Part shown: one piece after another, positions 1 through 10,934 of the stretch
Layout of the letters: each line of letters starts with the position of its first letter
Numbering within the stretch: position 1 is the first letter of the stretch
Notes under the pieces: generated by a model
Databases searched by the model: none
Seen by the model: only the letters and a program-made list of their open reading frames with translations
Told to the model about the DNA's origin: nothing
Assembly (NCBI GenBank): GCA_013076295.1
Contig: RQOL01000618.1
Span: forward strand, 4,588,001-4,652,000
Reading direction: 5' to 3'
Source: Sanderia malayensis
Lineage: Eukaryota; Cnidaria; Scyphozoa; Semaeostomeae; Pelagiidae
Length of the DNA: 64,000 bases
Position numbers and translations under genes: made by a program

Positions 1-38
1 CTTGAGAGTATTTTTAACAAGAGCCATTTACTTTTCAG

Positions 39-444
39 GATGTTATTGGTAACTCTCTTTCAAGAATCGGGTCCTATGGTAGCCTTGATAATAAGCAACA
101 AGTTGTAGCTTTGATAGATGAAGAGATGTGTATTAATTGTGGTAAATGTTATATGACGTGCAATGATTCCGGCTACCAGGCAATCATCTTTGATTCAAAA
201 ACTCATTTGCCACATGTGACTGAAGATTGTACCGGTTGTACACTGTGTCATAGTGTTTGCCCAATCATTGGTAAGTTGCTTTTCCTCTGTAGATTCAATA
301 CCTGCAGCAACAGACATTTGTTTTTCGTATGTATATCATTCCAAAGAATTATAGCAAATATTTTTGATTTTAGATTGCATCAGCATGGTTCCAAGAAAAA
401 CAGTTTACATACCGAATCGTGGCATCCCATTTGAAGATAAATAA
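39..444 (+). CDS. DPYD: Dihydropyrimidine dehydrogenase, last two coding exons (partial gene)
   Basis: DPYD is the first and rate-limiting enzyme of pyrimidine catabolism (NADPH-dependent reduction of uracil and thymine, cytosolic). Two exons are visible. Exon A runs 39-270, after an acceptor ending TTTTCAG and before donor GTAAGT at 271. Exon B runs 374-444, after acceptor GATTTTAG. The 103-bp intron splits an Asp codon (phase 1), and joining the exons restores ...[13 protein letters not shown]... followed by a TAA at 442-444. The frame encodes the C-terminal 2x[4Fe-4S] ferredoxin domain: the cluster motifs [11 protein letters not shown] and [12 protein letters not shown] are both complete, and the text around them ([20 protein letters not shown]) follows the vertebrate DPYD C-terminus closely. 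The family normally ends about 20 residues after the second cluster, as here. Upstream exons lie outside the window. Host gene, intact in the part seen. Confidence 0.96.
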
Positions 445-884
445 ATAAATAAATATTCAAATACTGTCCAAAACCAGCATGTAATCTCGATTTTTATTGT
501 CTGAAACACATTTTATCATCATAATCTATACTAGTAATCTTTGAGTCCTAAATGTTCTTTATTTTTAAACTTAAGATTGATTGAATTGATACTGATTGAC
601 TGAATGATGTTTTCATTTTTGAGTTCAATTAAGTTTCTAATTCGTGAAGTTAGCCCATCTGTGGCGTTCAGTGGCCAGCAGAGTAGGCCAGCAGTATGCA
701 AGCAGAAACAGACAATGTATTTTTGACTCGTAAAGCCATCTGTCGCGAGCAGGGGCGCAAATGCAACATTTTTTCAGGGGGTGTGCGATTAAAAGACCGA
801 GTATTTCCGCGAGGAACCGATTTTTAGGTGAACAATGAAGTTTTCCAAATTGTACAACCCAGGGTACAACTCAGTTTAAGACTA
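445..884. other. Intergenic, 3' flank of DPYD
   Basis: AT-rich flank beginning with a (TAAA)n run that contains the stop codon and AATAAA-like hexamers, which could serve as the DPYD polyadenylation signal. Nothing else recognisable was found. Confidence 0.5.
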
Positions 885-1347
885 CTTTAAAGGTAGAAAC
901 TTTCGCGGGAAGAAACTTTCGCGATTTTCGCGTTTTTGGCCAAAATTCGCGAAAGTTTATTCTCGCAAAAACGCTATTGTGAAAAACTAGCAATCCCAGA
1001 GTGAAAGGCGATTAACAAAGAAAAAAATTTATTCATTAGTTAGTTTTATGGAAAGAAAAGGGAAGGCAGAAAAGGCAGAGTGAATATGGAAACGAAGCTG
1101 ACTTATTGCAATATTGTTCTTCTTCTGTTAACGTTGTAAAAATGAGAACAATTTATGAAAAAGTTTCACTTTGAATAAAAACTACTTCAAGGTTTTTGTT
1201 TAAAGTTTCTGTTCCGACTTGGAATTCGCGAAAGTTTATTCTCGCAAATTATCCGACTTTGCCTAAAACGCGAAAGTTAATTCCAGAAATTTCGCTTTTT
1301 TTTCGACTCGCGAAAGTTTCTTCCCGCGAAAGTTTCTACCTTTAAAG
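885..1347. mobile_element. MITE with ~40-bp perfect TIRs and TA target duplication
   Basis: The left end CTTTAAAGGTAGAAACTTTC is repeated as the exact reverse complement at 1328-1347. The match continues inward for about 40 bp. A TA dinucleotide flanks each end (883-884 and 1348-1349), as expected for Tc1/mariner-type insertion. Sub-terminal copies of CGCGAAAGTTT recur in both orientations (about 900-960 and 1225-1325). There is no coding capacity. Non-autonomous element, 463 bp. Confidence 0.85.
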
Positions 1348-1349
1348 TA

Positions 1350-2012
1350 ATAAAAACAAAAAAGTTCAAGCCCACAAAGAGACTCTATTCTTTTCAGCAT
1401 ACTTTAATACTTTAAACGACAATCGATACACGACAGACATCACAGTATCTCCAATACTGCGGAAAACGGCGGCCCAAATAACAATAAATCTAACAGCAAC
1501 TAACAGCTGAGGCAACGAGATCTTTCACAAGCATCTAGATCCCCACCCGCATGCTTCAAAACTAAGGCAACGAGATCTCTCTCAAGCATCTTGCTCCTGA
1601 ACGGTATCCTCTTTCTTTCTGATGCTCACATATCCAGGCGAGTCTAAAAATTGATTAATTAAAACTAAAGCACTTACATTTAACTACTAAAATCACGTAA
1701 CAACAGATACAAAGTATAATGAACTAAATACGTCAATAGGGAGTAATTAAGTCTGGCGATTGAAGTAAAAGTAAAGCCTGAATACTTTTGCACACACTTC
1801 CCTCGCAAATGTTTGTGAACGATTCGAATTTTACGCCTGGACCTAATTATTTTTCGCGAGATAATTTAAACTTTAAATTTGCATACTGACGCCAGTTTTG
1901 TAGCAATAACAAGGAAATTTTTGTCAACAAAAAAATTATTGCAGAAGACGATGTTATTTTGTTTGTTTCTCTGTGCTTAATGTTTACAAAGTTATAGAAA
2001 ACGTTTCCTGGC
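1350..2012. other. Intergenic, no gene seen
   Basis: A short direct duplication, AGGCAACGAGATCT followed by a variable YTCWCAAGCATCT, occurs at about 1512 and 1563. No ORF or TIR was assigned. The last ~150 bp are probably the 5' non-coding part of the mariner element that follows. Confidence 0.4.
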
Positions 2013-3424
2013 ATGGCAAGAGGGAAGGAAATTTCATTTGAAGATCGGGTAGCTATAATTACACTCCGAAATGAAGGTTACTCGTATGGAAAAATTTCAA
2101 AAGTTGTTGGATGCACAAAGACAAGTTCTTACAATATTATGGAAAAGTTTTAAAGAACAGGTTCTGTGGCCGTGAGCGAAAGGACAGGCTGCCCTAAAAA
2201 GTTCACTGAAAGAGAAGAACGAATTGTGAAGCGCACCGTACGCGAAGGTTGTTTTGACACCTTGAAGTCGCTTTGTAAACAAATACAGAGCAAAATTCCC
2301 GCTAAATCTTTATCTGTGTGCACTGCAAGACGGATACTGCATAGACATGGCATCAAAAGTTATTTCCGTCAAAAAAAACCATTTATCTCAAAAAAATAGA
2401 GCCGCAAGAAAAATTGGGTGAAGGCTGTCAAAGATTGGACAGTGGACAATTGGAGAGATGCGATTTTCAGCGACGAGTGCCGTTTTGGGCTAAATAATGA
2501 TTCTGGTGTGTTGAGGGTTTGGAGAAAGAGCTTTGAAGAAAATAATCCCAGCTATTTTTGTCCCACATTTACCAATTCAGTATACTTTTTTTTAATAATC
2601 AACCGCTCAATAAGCGACTAGGGCTGAATTGACCCTAACATTAAGCAACTCGAGGGCTCAATTGAATTACTGTTAGCAACTAAGAATTCAAACGTCATTT
2701 ATTTTAAAATGCTAAAACTGGGCACGAATGTTCACTGTGCTGTTGAAGTTCTTGACTAACATGTTTACACTTACTGTCTCTTAAGTCTTGTGTTGTAGGC
2801 GCTACAGTTGATGATTTTGACCCACGAACTTAGGAGTGGTACCCTGGGGACAAAGTTGCTTAAAAAAATTTAAGCAACTTTTAAGCAACTTTGAGGGCTA
2901 AAATATCCAAACTTTTAAGCAACTTTCAGGGCTGGACCAAAGTCTAGTTGCTTATTAAAAAAAAAGTGTATCCGTGATGTTTTGGGGGTCTATAGGGCCT
3001 AAAGGAATGGGAAAGCTTGTGCTCTGTACACGTTCCGTCAACTCGGAATATTATTATCAAATATTACAAGAAAACTTGAAAGAAGGGTTGGAATCAATGT
3101 TAGGAAGGTCAGATGATCCCTTTATATTTCAGGAAGACAATGCCTCACCTCATACATCTCAATTCATCAAGGCTTTTTTGGATCGCCGTGGCTGGAAATT
3201 GCTTCCATTGCCTAGTCAATCTTGGACCTCAAAATCATTGAAAATATCTGGCAATACATGAAGAGACAATTAAATCGGAATCCTCCAAAAAACAAACAAG
3301 AACTTGTTGAACGACAGAAGTATGGGCAGCTGTTCCAAAGAGTTTCGTTGACAAACTTTATCAATCCATTCCACGTCGTCTTGCTGCCGTTATCAAACAG
3401 AATGGTTATGCAACAAAATATTGA
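2013..3424 (+). pseudogene. Tc1/mariner-family transposase, broken
   Basis: DDE transposase of the Tc1/mariner superfamily, which cuts and pastes at TA. A plausible start at 2013 opens an HTH region (SFEDRVAIITLRNEGYSYGK). Then follow a second HTH-like region, the first catalytic Asp (IFSDECRF, about 2470), the second Asp (FQEDNASPHTSQ, about 3130), the third acidic residue in DLKIIENIW (about 3225-3250), and a C-terminus ending ...NGYATKY at the TGA at 3422-3424. Damage: in-frame stops near 2151 and 2397, a 386-bp insertion at 2583-2968, a frameshift near 3220 just before the third catalytic residue, and another near 3320. The frame across the insertion rejoins exactly if the insert and one TA are removed. 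Element TIRs were not found. Confidence 0.88.
2583..2968. mobile_element. MITE inserted in the mariner transposase (TA target duplication)
   Basis: The insert is flanked by TA at 2581-2582 and 2969-2970. Its ends are T-rich inverted repeats: left ACTTTTTTTTAATAA and the reverse complement on the right. Sub-terminal AAGCAACTnnnGGCT blocks occur in both orientations. Removing 2583-2970 restores the transposase reading ...NSV|SVMFWG... in frame, which proves the insertion. Non-coding. Confidence 0.85.
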
Positions 3425-4590
3425 AATTGTAACTGTTTTAAAAATTGTTCACGTCTTTGTTTTGAATAAGTTGAAAGTTCCATTGCCGAAGTTTCATTGG
3501 ATAGGTTTTTACAATCATAGCGCGTTCCATCTTCCAGCCACTGTTCATTACGTTTCCACCGAGCATTACTCTTTTACCGCACTGCAGCCATTCCATTAGC
3601 TGAAAGTTTGCTCACCTAATATGTTGCTGTAAGGATTTTGGGTCGGCTGGCAGGCTCATTGATGATTTAGTTTTCATTTTCGTTGTATGATCTTACCCTG
3701 GCTTTGATCTAGTTTTCTTTTTTTAGTCCACTGTAGCAATTTAGTTAAAAGAATATTGCACCTGGTCGCGAGTCACCTCAAGATTTCTTTGATTGAGATC
3801 TTGCTTTCCCAATAATTGAATAAACAGCGAGTTATTTCACACTGGCCTGGTACAAAGATTAAAAATTGACAGGCACAGAATACAACAATAAGCGCACACG
3901 TACTATAAACTTTTGAAATATGTTACTTACATATTTGGCCTGTTGTAATGAGCAGTAAGTGCTTGGTATAAGATAATTTTAATGACATACAAGAACAAAG
4001 TCAATCGGTAAATAGTGCAAATTGCGCTTCTTTACAAATTAATTTTAGTATCTTCAAAGCCACTGAAATATTGAGAATGGAAAGATAGTGACACTTGCAT
4101 TATTTGATCATCGGTTGCAGTAGCGTGCAGGTAGTGCTATAGAGTTAGCATCCTAAAGGCTTGCAGTTTGAGTCCTGGTGCCTGTGGGTTATATTTTGTC
4201 CAATTTTGATCAAATGGGATTCGTAAAAGGCGACAAAAGTGACATTTTCGTCAGGTAATTCATCGATTGCAGTAGCGTAGAGAAAGGTAGTACTATAGGG
4301 TTAGTACCGACAAGGCAGGTTGTTTGCAATGAGGAAACATGATCAAAATTTGTTTAAATATGTTTGATAGCATCTTCAGGCAAATTAATGGGCGGGCTCA
4401 CAAATGTTTTCCTAAAGTACATTAAAATCGAAAACTTTTAGACAATCAAACATTCGAGCAAAATTGTGTCGGAAGTTTTAACTGTCCGAAGTTATTTACT
4501 GTCCGAAAGTTTTATTGACCGAAAGTTTGTTTTCTTGAAAGACACAGAAATACACACAAAAATGGTCAATTTTCATCAAAATTAATGATC
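3425..4590. other. Intergenic with SINE-like scraps
   Basis: No gene found. Two related tRNA-like stretches lie at about 4115-4190 and 4265-4330 (separate entry). CCGAAAGTT motifs repeat at about 4470-4535 and again, in the same orientation, at about 7455-7495, on either side of the pogo remnant. They may be subterminal repeats of that element. Confidence 0.4.
4115..4190 (+). repeat. Possible tRNA-derived SINE head
   Basis: GTAGTGCTATAGAGTTAG resembles an A box, followed about 30 bp later by AGTTTGAGTCC, close to the B-box consensus. A second degenerate copy of the first part (GGTAGTACTATAGGGTTAG) follows at about 4290. No full SINE body or poly-A tail was recognised. Weak call. Confidence 0.3.
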
Positions 4591-5187
4591 TATGCATATA
4601 ATTTCGCGCTCTTCGCATTTATCTTCAGCATTTTATTTTTTTCATGTTCATCATTTTCAGTCAGAGGCCAATCAAGCTCAAGGGGCACATTGTTTGAGCA
4701 ACGTAATGTTTTATGTTTTGAGTTTTTTTGCCAACGCAACTGATCTACGAGGGAAAAACAAGTCGTTGTCTTCCACAAGAGGTTAAATTTCCAGAAGGCT
4801 TTGATGTGACATACACTATACATCAAACAATTGGAGCAACAAAAAAAGTGATTGTTATTGAGTTCAGTGATTTTTCTCTTCGTGTCAAAACAACGAGATG
4901 AATTGAAGCTCCGGAGGGAACAGAGAGCCATGATCATTTTTGTTGCGTTCAAGGAGCAAACAACAGATGCAGTCCTTCAATTGATTGAAGACAATTTCTG
5001 TGTCAGCTAATAACACATCATTTTCAGCAACTGGATCTTGAGCCCCGTTTACACTACGAAAACGAATCTGAGTTCAACCCGAGTTCAACCCACTTCGGTA
5101 AAATTTCGTCCAGTGTAAACGCAATCAATGAGTTGAACCCGGGTTGAACCTGGATTAGCAAGACCAATCTCCAAAGGTGGGTGGAAC

Positions 5188-6092
5188 CATAGAGATAGGA
5201 TATAATATACACTAGAGTGCGAACCAGGCCCCGGGCGGTGACGCAGTTTGGACGCCATCTTGTTGGAGGCTCATTTTCAGAATTTCACGGTCTGAACCCT
5301 TATACTTTGAACAAGAATTACGTGGATATTACGATTGCTTAACTTCAAATAAAAATTGGAACCGTCATATTATCATAGTCGGTTCAACATATTGAAGTTT
5401 TGTTGTTGGATCGAATGTATTACTACTATTTTTAGAAAGACGGATTTCCATTTTACCAACTGCCCCCAAATAGGGTAAATTAGATATCAATCGATTGGAA
5501 ATGATCTCCTGAGTATGAATCTGCAATAATATTCACAAAAGATCCCCGCATTTAAAAGATTTTAGCAATATTTTTACTTGCTCCCACCTTTAGTTGCTGT
5601 CGATTTGTGATTTGTTGGTGTTAGGCCCCCGATAAAAAGGGGCATAACTTTTGAATGCGGGGGTGTTCCTCAAATTTTATTGCAGATTCGTACTCAGGAG
5701 GTCATTGCGTATCGATTGATATCTAATTTACCTAGTTTGGGCTTCGTCCGTAAAATACAAATTCGCCCGTACTTCGTATCGCAAAATGCCAAGGCCACTG
5801 TTTTCATACAGCACTCCACAGCAAAATATGGTCTTCTGGAAATAGTAGTAATGCATTCGACCCACAAATAAAACTTTAATATGTTGAACCGACCATGATT
5901 TTAGGAACATTTGAGCATTTATTTGATCTTCAGCAATAATAACATCCACGTATTTCACACTTGAATTATAAGGCTTCAGACCGTAAATTTCGTCCGCGAG
6001 CCTCCAACAAGATGGCCGCCAATGCTTCAACTTTTGTATCGATGCGTCAATTGGAGTGCGCACTCTAGTGTATCCTATATCCTATCTCTATG
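5188..6092. mobile_element. hAT-like foldback element with 8-bp target duplication
   Basis: Termini are CATAGAGATAGGATATA on the left and its inverse on the right, flanked by GGTGGAAC at 5180-5187 and 6093-6100 (exact 8-bp duplication). The two halves are diverged inverted copies of each other over most of their length. For example, ATCAATCGATTGGAAATGAT at about 5490 pairs with a near-complement at about 5700. The whole 905 bp could fold into one hairpin. Non-coding. Confidence 0.85.
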
Positions 6093-6741
6093 GGTGGAAC
6101 CCGGATTGAGCCCAGATTCAATTTTTCATTTTGTAGTGTAAACGCGAAAGTGGGTTGAACCCTATTTAGTTTCATTCTGCGCATGCGCATTGATGTCGAA
6201 ATTCGAGAAGCGCGCCAATGTCAAATAGAAAGAAGAATAAACATCGAGATAGAAAATTGATAGGCAAAAAGTTTTATAGTTGAGAAAAATATGGAAGCAG
6301 CCAACCTGGATCATTTTGGTCAGATGATGAATTGCCTTTTTTGATGAGCATTAGGGAATTTGGGCTGATGAAAAAATTCAGCAGCAACTTGACAGTTGCA
6401 CTCGAAAGAAGTCCATTTCGCAAATTCTAACGAAATAATTTGAAAGGCCTGCATTCATGATATGATATGATATCATCATATCATATATGATATGATGCAT
6501 TGTTTTCCTTGACTTCAGCTTCCTGTAAATTGCAACAAAGATTTGCAATGCGATTGCCAATAGTCTCTGTGTCTCTCTTCGCCTTTTTCTTGCTAGGCAC
6601 CTTAATTTTACGAAAAAATGCATAACTATTGCCATAACATGCAGAATCAGAACTCTCCTGAAAATTTCAAGCTAAACAAACTCATGGTTGCCCGCCATTT
6701 TGACTTCGAATGATTTCTATCAACTGCGCATGCCTAACCAG

Positions 6742-6906
6742 CAGGGCCACATTTAAGTCATTTGGGGACTTCTCAATTCAAACACAAGAATAAAATCAAC
6801 AACAGTTCATAGGTTTTTCGAAATTTTGCTCGGGGCCCCTAAATCTAAGAATCTCAGGGGGCCCCTGGGCCCGGGCCCAGTTGGCCCATGGGTAAATGCG
6901 GCTCTG
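6742..6906. mobile_element. hAT-type MITE, 8-bp target duplication
   Basis: TIRs are CAGGGCCACATTTA and CAGAGCCGCATTTA (inverse), flanked by CTAACCAG at 6734-6741 and 6907-6914. The 165-bp body has a GC-rich end containing GCCCCTGGGCCCGGGCCC. A similar end appears at about 29094-29140, so this is a family in this genome. Confidence 0.88.
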
Positions 6907-7306
6907 CTAACCAGAAGCAACCTGGATTCAACCCACTTTGTCGTTTACAGTTCTGAAGACCCTTCTCTAATGTAAACGAGACAGGGTTGAACCCGGGTTC
7001 ATTTTCGTAGTGTAAACGGGGCTCTACTGTCAATTGCTCGGCAAACAATTTTCTAAAATCAAAATTTAAAAAGTTGTATGCCAAGAGTGTAGGGCCTAGA
7101 TCAATTGTGGAATTGGAGTCTATTCCATGGAGTTTTCACGAAAGTTTTTTACGATGAAACCTCTTCATGCACATTGGTTGACTTGGTTGTACGACTATTT
7201 GCAAAACAACCCGGAAAAGATCGGAAAGGGCTTTCAAATGGCAGGGATCGATGGCGCATTGAGCATCGAGTTGGAGCCAGAGGACCGTTTTGAAGATCTA
7301 GACTAA

Positions 7307-8095
7307 ATATCATATGAATTATAACCAACATACTACTGTAGACGAATTTTCATAAAAAACGAATAGACGAATTGTCTACAGTACGAATACAGTATTTGCC
7401 CACAGTACAGTACCACAGCACAGTACCACATTTTTTGCAATCTTGATCATTTTTAGCGTTGTCCGAAAATTTCTCTAGTCCGAAAGTTTCTTGATACAGC
7501 TCAGCTGGGAGGGGGCTCAGCCCCCTTAAAGAGACTATGAAACAGAATATACGATAGAGGCACAGAGGTTAAGAATGTTTGATAAACAAACAAAGCAATG
7601 TTTTTAAGACTGATGGGAACAGATACAGCTACAGATAAATTAACAAGGTTGAAAAACAAAATTGGGAAGTTATAATAACTGAAGAGCCAAGGAATAGATT
7701 GGGATTCAAGAAACCTCTAGGTCTATTCAAAATACACACCTGATTAGCTAACTAGGGCACGACACATCTAAACTATCAGGCTGCGTGTCGATAAGACATA
7801 AAAAAAACGCTTTTTCATTCCATGTCATTTATTCTATAATTAGCTTATGGCTTAAGTCATATCTATATTAGAATTTATAAATATAAGTATATAAAAGCAA
7901 ACAGTATAAAAATACACAAATGATGCCTACAAAAAAGAGTAACAGACAAAAACTTCCAGAAAACAAACTGCATTACGCTTTTATGAGTCTTCTTTCATGA
8001 GCTGCTTCCCTATTTTTGTTTCGTTTGTAAAATTCCAACCAGTGTACAATATCTTAATGAACAATCAACGTGCAAATAGTTTTTTTCTTGATACA
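7307..8095. other. Intergenic; pogo 3' flank and 3' UTR candidate
   Basis: About 7335-7435 is rich in CTACAGTA/CAGTACAGTA motifs, which may be the degraded right TIR of the pogo element. TTTATT at 7828-7833 is an AATAAA on the minus strand and could end the transcript of the minus-strand gene at 8096-8525. Nothing else was recognised. Confidence 0.35.
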
Positions 8096-8525
8096 TCAAT
8101 TCGTCATGTTTGATCTATCAGTGGATTTCAATTCGCCATTTGAGTTAGTCAAAGCTTCACGATCAGCAGCGCATTGTTCTATTTTGAAAGAGTGAGTCGA
8201 CTCTCTCCATCTCTTTGATAGAAGGCGATATCCTAAAAAGAAATTGAATATCATAATTGTTAAAGCAACTATGGCGATAATATGGCGTAGGTAAACTATC
8301 AAGACAATTGAATAATCAGTAAACGAATCCGAATTAAAGGCCTGAACCGCAAGTTCATTTAGCTTTGGAGGAATCAAAGTTAAAGTTAAAGTTACTTACT
8401 GCGTACGAAGGGTCATGCATCGACAAATGCTGACCAACTTGAAAAACAGGAACGTTTCTCTTGACTTCTGTCAGACATGATAATTTATAGGCCAATATTG
8501 ACTCCTTGATGTAGATCAACTTTGT
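8096..8525 (-). CDS. Unidentified single-pass membrane protein, 3' exons (partial)
   Basis: Reading the minus strand, exon 8341-8096 encodes AFNSDSFTDYSIVLIVYLRH and then a strongly hydrophobic segment (IIAIVALTIMIFNFFLGYRL) and a polar tail ending SNMTN and stop. The preceding segment 8525-8400 is open in the same phase (...IYIKESILAYKLSCL...GQHLSMHDPSYA). It is joined by a 58-nt putative intron with donor GTAAGT (8399) and acceptor GGTTCAG (to 8342), phase 0. Predicted topology is an ectodomain, one membrane span and a short cytosolic tail of ~40 residues. I do not recognise the family. The upstream limit is unknown, since an in-frame stop lies just above 8525. Gene-like coding across a canonical intron is the main support. 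The intron is short for an animal gene. Confidence 0.45.
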
Positions 8526-10212
8526 TCAGTTCCGACACAGTGACACTGTTTGAGGTTTTATCTCTCTTTAAAGAACACAGGTGGTCAAAGTAGCGGCTTG
8601 GCAGTTAGCAATGAATTCGTTGTCAGAACAGATTACACAAGGAAGTTCCCCGTGTTCCCCTTAACCCTACTTGACAGTATTATGTCTATCACACTGACCG
8701 CTGTCAAATAGTATTTCCTGCTTCCAACAACTACAGTAGTTATTCTATTTCCATTCCATGTCGAAACAAGACGAAGTTGAGAGAGGGGGCTATAAAAAAG
8801 CTAATAATTCAAAAAGATGGTACTCTCGACGAGCAATTTGGTGCTGCGAAATAATCACTGATACTGTTGCTGCTATCCTTATAGCACACATTTTGATTCC
8901 AATAGCATGCCATTTTGCAAAGGAAGTTTGACTTTCAACGAATTACCCAGCTCTTAGCTTACGTGGAAACTTTAAAAGGTCAAATCACAGAATAAGGAGA
9001 GGAAGGCAGAAGGGAAACTCAACTCATTCACAGAGGACACTTTTTTTATGCGCATGTGCTAACAGGAAACGCGCAAACGAGGTTAATGCATCCAAAAATT
9101 TTTGCGCTCTGTGCTTCAGTATAGAAATTTATTGTGTCTTTTCATACATTCTTGTATTTCGTTAAAAATCCATTCATTCATTCATTCATTCATAATTTAT
9201 TTGTTAACACAGGTCGGCTAAAAAGGCAACTTTACAAGCTGATGTGGACCTCCGAAGAAGACCAGTGCAAATTGGGTTTCGAATCGTTGCTGCTCAGCAT
9301 TGAACTGCAAAAATGACAAAAGTGCGAACCTTGAAGTTACTTTTCATCGGTTTCCAAGTGATTCTGTGCTGTGAGTCTTACCGGGCTAGGCCGAGATATC
9401 AAATATTTCTTTAATTCATTTATGAACAAAAATTAAAATTTGCACTTGCACATTTTCTGACCTAGGTGTAAGAAGTGGCGTCAAAATTGTCGAAGTTTAA
9501 CATTGCTTTCGGATTTACTAAACTTATCATAACATGAAGCGTGCATGCATTGGGCTCGGAAACCTCTGCGTTTATCTCAGTGTCTTTCACAACATTTCTT
9601 GACATGTTTCAACCTTATCTTATAAACCTTACATTGTAGTTAACCTAAGCTGTATTGCATTGTATTAATTACTATATGTTTTTGTTGTTGAATGAAATGA
9701 ATTTGATTTTGAATTTGATTTTATTTGAATTTGCCTTTTCACCGCCATCTTCATCTTCCACTTCCTGCCTTGCGTGCAATGTCTGGGAGTTTCAAAATGA
9801 GGTTAATGTTTTTCCATTGTTTTCCAAGCCTGCGCGCCAAGACGTTCACGACCCAACAACATCAAAAGCGCCGACAGAGAGTTTCCCTTCTGCCTTCCTC
9901 TCCTTATTCTGTGGTCAAATCACAGAAAGAAAAAAGTCTCTTCACCATTAGCGGGACTCTCCATCAATATGCCCAGCCAAGCCAGAGCTGACCATCGAAC
10001 AACCCCTTGCCTCTCCCCTTTTTATAACAAATAACACTACAAAAATTTTTGCAAGGGAGTGCGGGTAGAGTTCGGAACATCTTCAATCTTTTGAATGAAA
10101 ACATTACATTCCTTATGGCCCATAGCCAAATTACCTTCTTCTGTCAAAGCTTCACATTTATCTCCATGAAAGGTTACATACAGCTTCTCCATTTTCAGTA
10201 ATGGTTTTGAAA
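8526..10212. other. Intergenic, inverted repeat and microsatellite only
   Basis: It contains an ATTC microsatellite (9171-9193) and an inverted repeat of about 40 bp: left arm 8979-9020 (AATAAGGAGAGGAAGGCAGA), right arm 9879-9916 in reverse complement. This may mark the ends of an old ~940-bp element. Short ORFs between the arms show no recognisable domains. Confidence 0.4.
9171..9193. repeat. (ATTC)n microsatellite
   Basis: Five to six perfect tandem CATT/ATTC units. Confidence 0.9.
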
Positions 10213-10285
10213 TTGGGTACCGTGTTTTCTCTAATTAGCGCCCACTCTCTAGCCGCCCTCTCCAATAAGCGCCCACCCAAATAAA
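10213..10285. repeat. Solo MITE end (TTAGCGCCCAC type)
   Basis: TACCGTGTTTTCTCTAATTA followed by GCGCCCAC repeats resembles a common invertebrate MITE terminus with repeated AAGCGCCCAC. No matching opposite end was found nearby, so it is a fragment or a single end. Confidence 0.45.
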
Positions 10286-10934
10286 AAAATGTGAAATACA
10301 CGTTTTTTTATAAGAAACCTGGCTCAAGGCCTAGTAGCAAAAGTTTCTTAATTTTCAGCCACATTGTAGTTCAAAAGTTTCTTAAACGTTTCTTAATTTA
10401 ATGAAAAAAGTTGTAGTGAAAACGAAGAAAAAACGTGGATGTGGCAAAATATTAGTATTGTAACAAAGAAAAATCGTCAATGCGAAAAATCGTCATGTGG
10501 AGCCGAAAAATGTTATGCTTTGCACATAAAACATACTTATAGACCGGGCTGTGGTTACGGCAAGTACCACCCGAGCCAGGAGAAATTCTGATGTGGATTT
10601 TTAAATAGCTATTGATTGACCCGGGTGTTCAGAAATGCGATGGTAAACGGGGGTGTGCTGGTGCGTCTGGGAGCGGGGGGGACTTTTTATGTGGAATGCC
10701 TCTGCGGAGGAGTCCACAATCTAATCCTCATTTCTAAAGTAACTACAAGACTTTTGGCTGTGGAATTCTTCAGGTATGCACTGTTTGACTCTTTCTGACT
10801 AATTAAAGGTAGAAATGCCCGTTTTTTGTCACGTGACTAAAATTTACTCCTTTTCCTTATATGGAATTTCTTCACATTTTTAGAAATTTTAGCATGATTA
10901 TGGACAAAAGTGTTCCATATTTGCTCGAATAGCA

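Larger units (their letters stand above)
5040..7024. mobile_element. Long-TIR MITE inserted in the pogo remnant
   Basis: The ends are inverted copies beginning GAGCCCCGTTTACACTACGA (left 5040; right reverse complement ends 7024). GGGTTCAACCC-type repeats follow just inside both ends and recur internally (about 6150 and 6925-6995). The pogo coding sequence resumes immediately outside both ends. Target duplication is not clear (2-3 bp at most). Its net size is about 900 bp without the two nested insertions. An interior palindromic run of TGATATGATA units lies at about 6455-6495. Confidence 0.8.
4725..7306 (+). pseudogene. pogo/Tigger-like (DDE_1) transposase remnant, split by insertions
   Basis: Before the break (4725-5007), translation gives FLPTQLIYEGKTSRCLPQ and later ELKLRREQRAMIIF ... 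TTDAVLQLIEDN, hallmarks of the DDE_1 endonuclease domain of pogo/Jerky-type transposases. After the break (7025-7306) the text continues NFLKSKFKKLYAKSV and KPLHAHWLTWLYDYLQ, ending EPEDRFEDLD and TAA at 7304-7306, which is the family C-terminus. Between the halves sits the MITE at 5040-7024. Frame changes near 4810-4870 and 5005 and internal deletions (the first catalytic Asp region is missing) show that it is dead. Related genes such as Tigger and Jerky in animals share this domain. The N-terminal CENP-B-like HTH was not found here. Confidence 0.8.
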
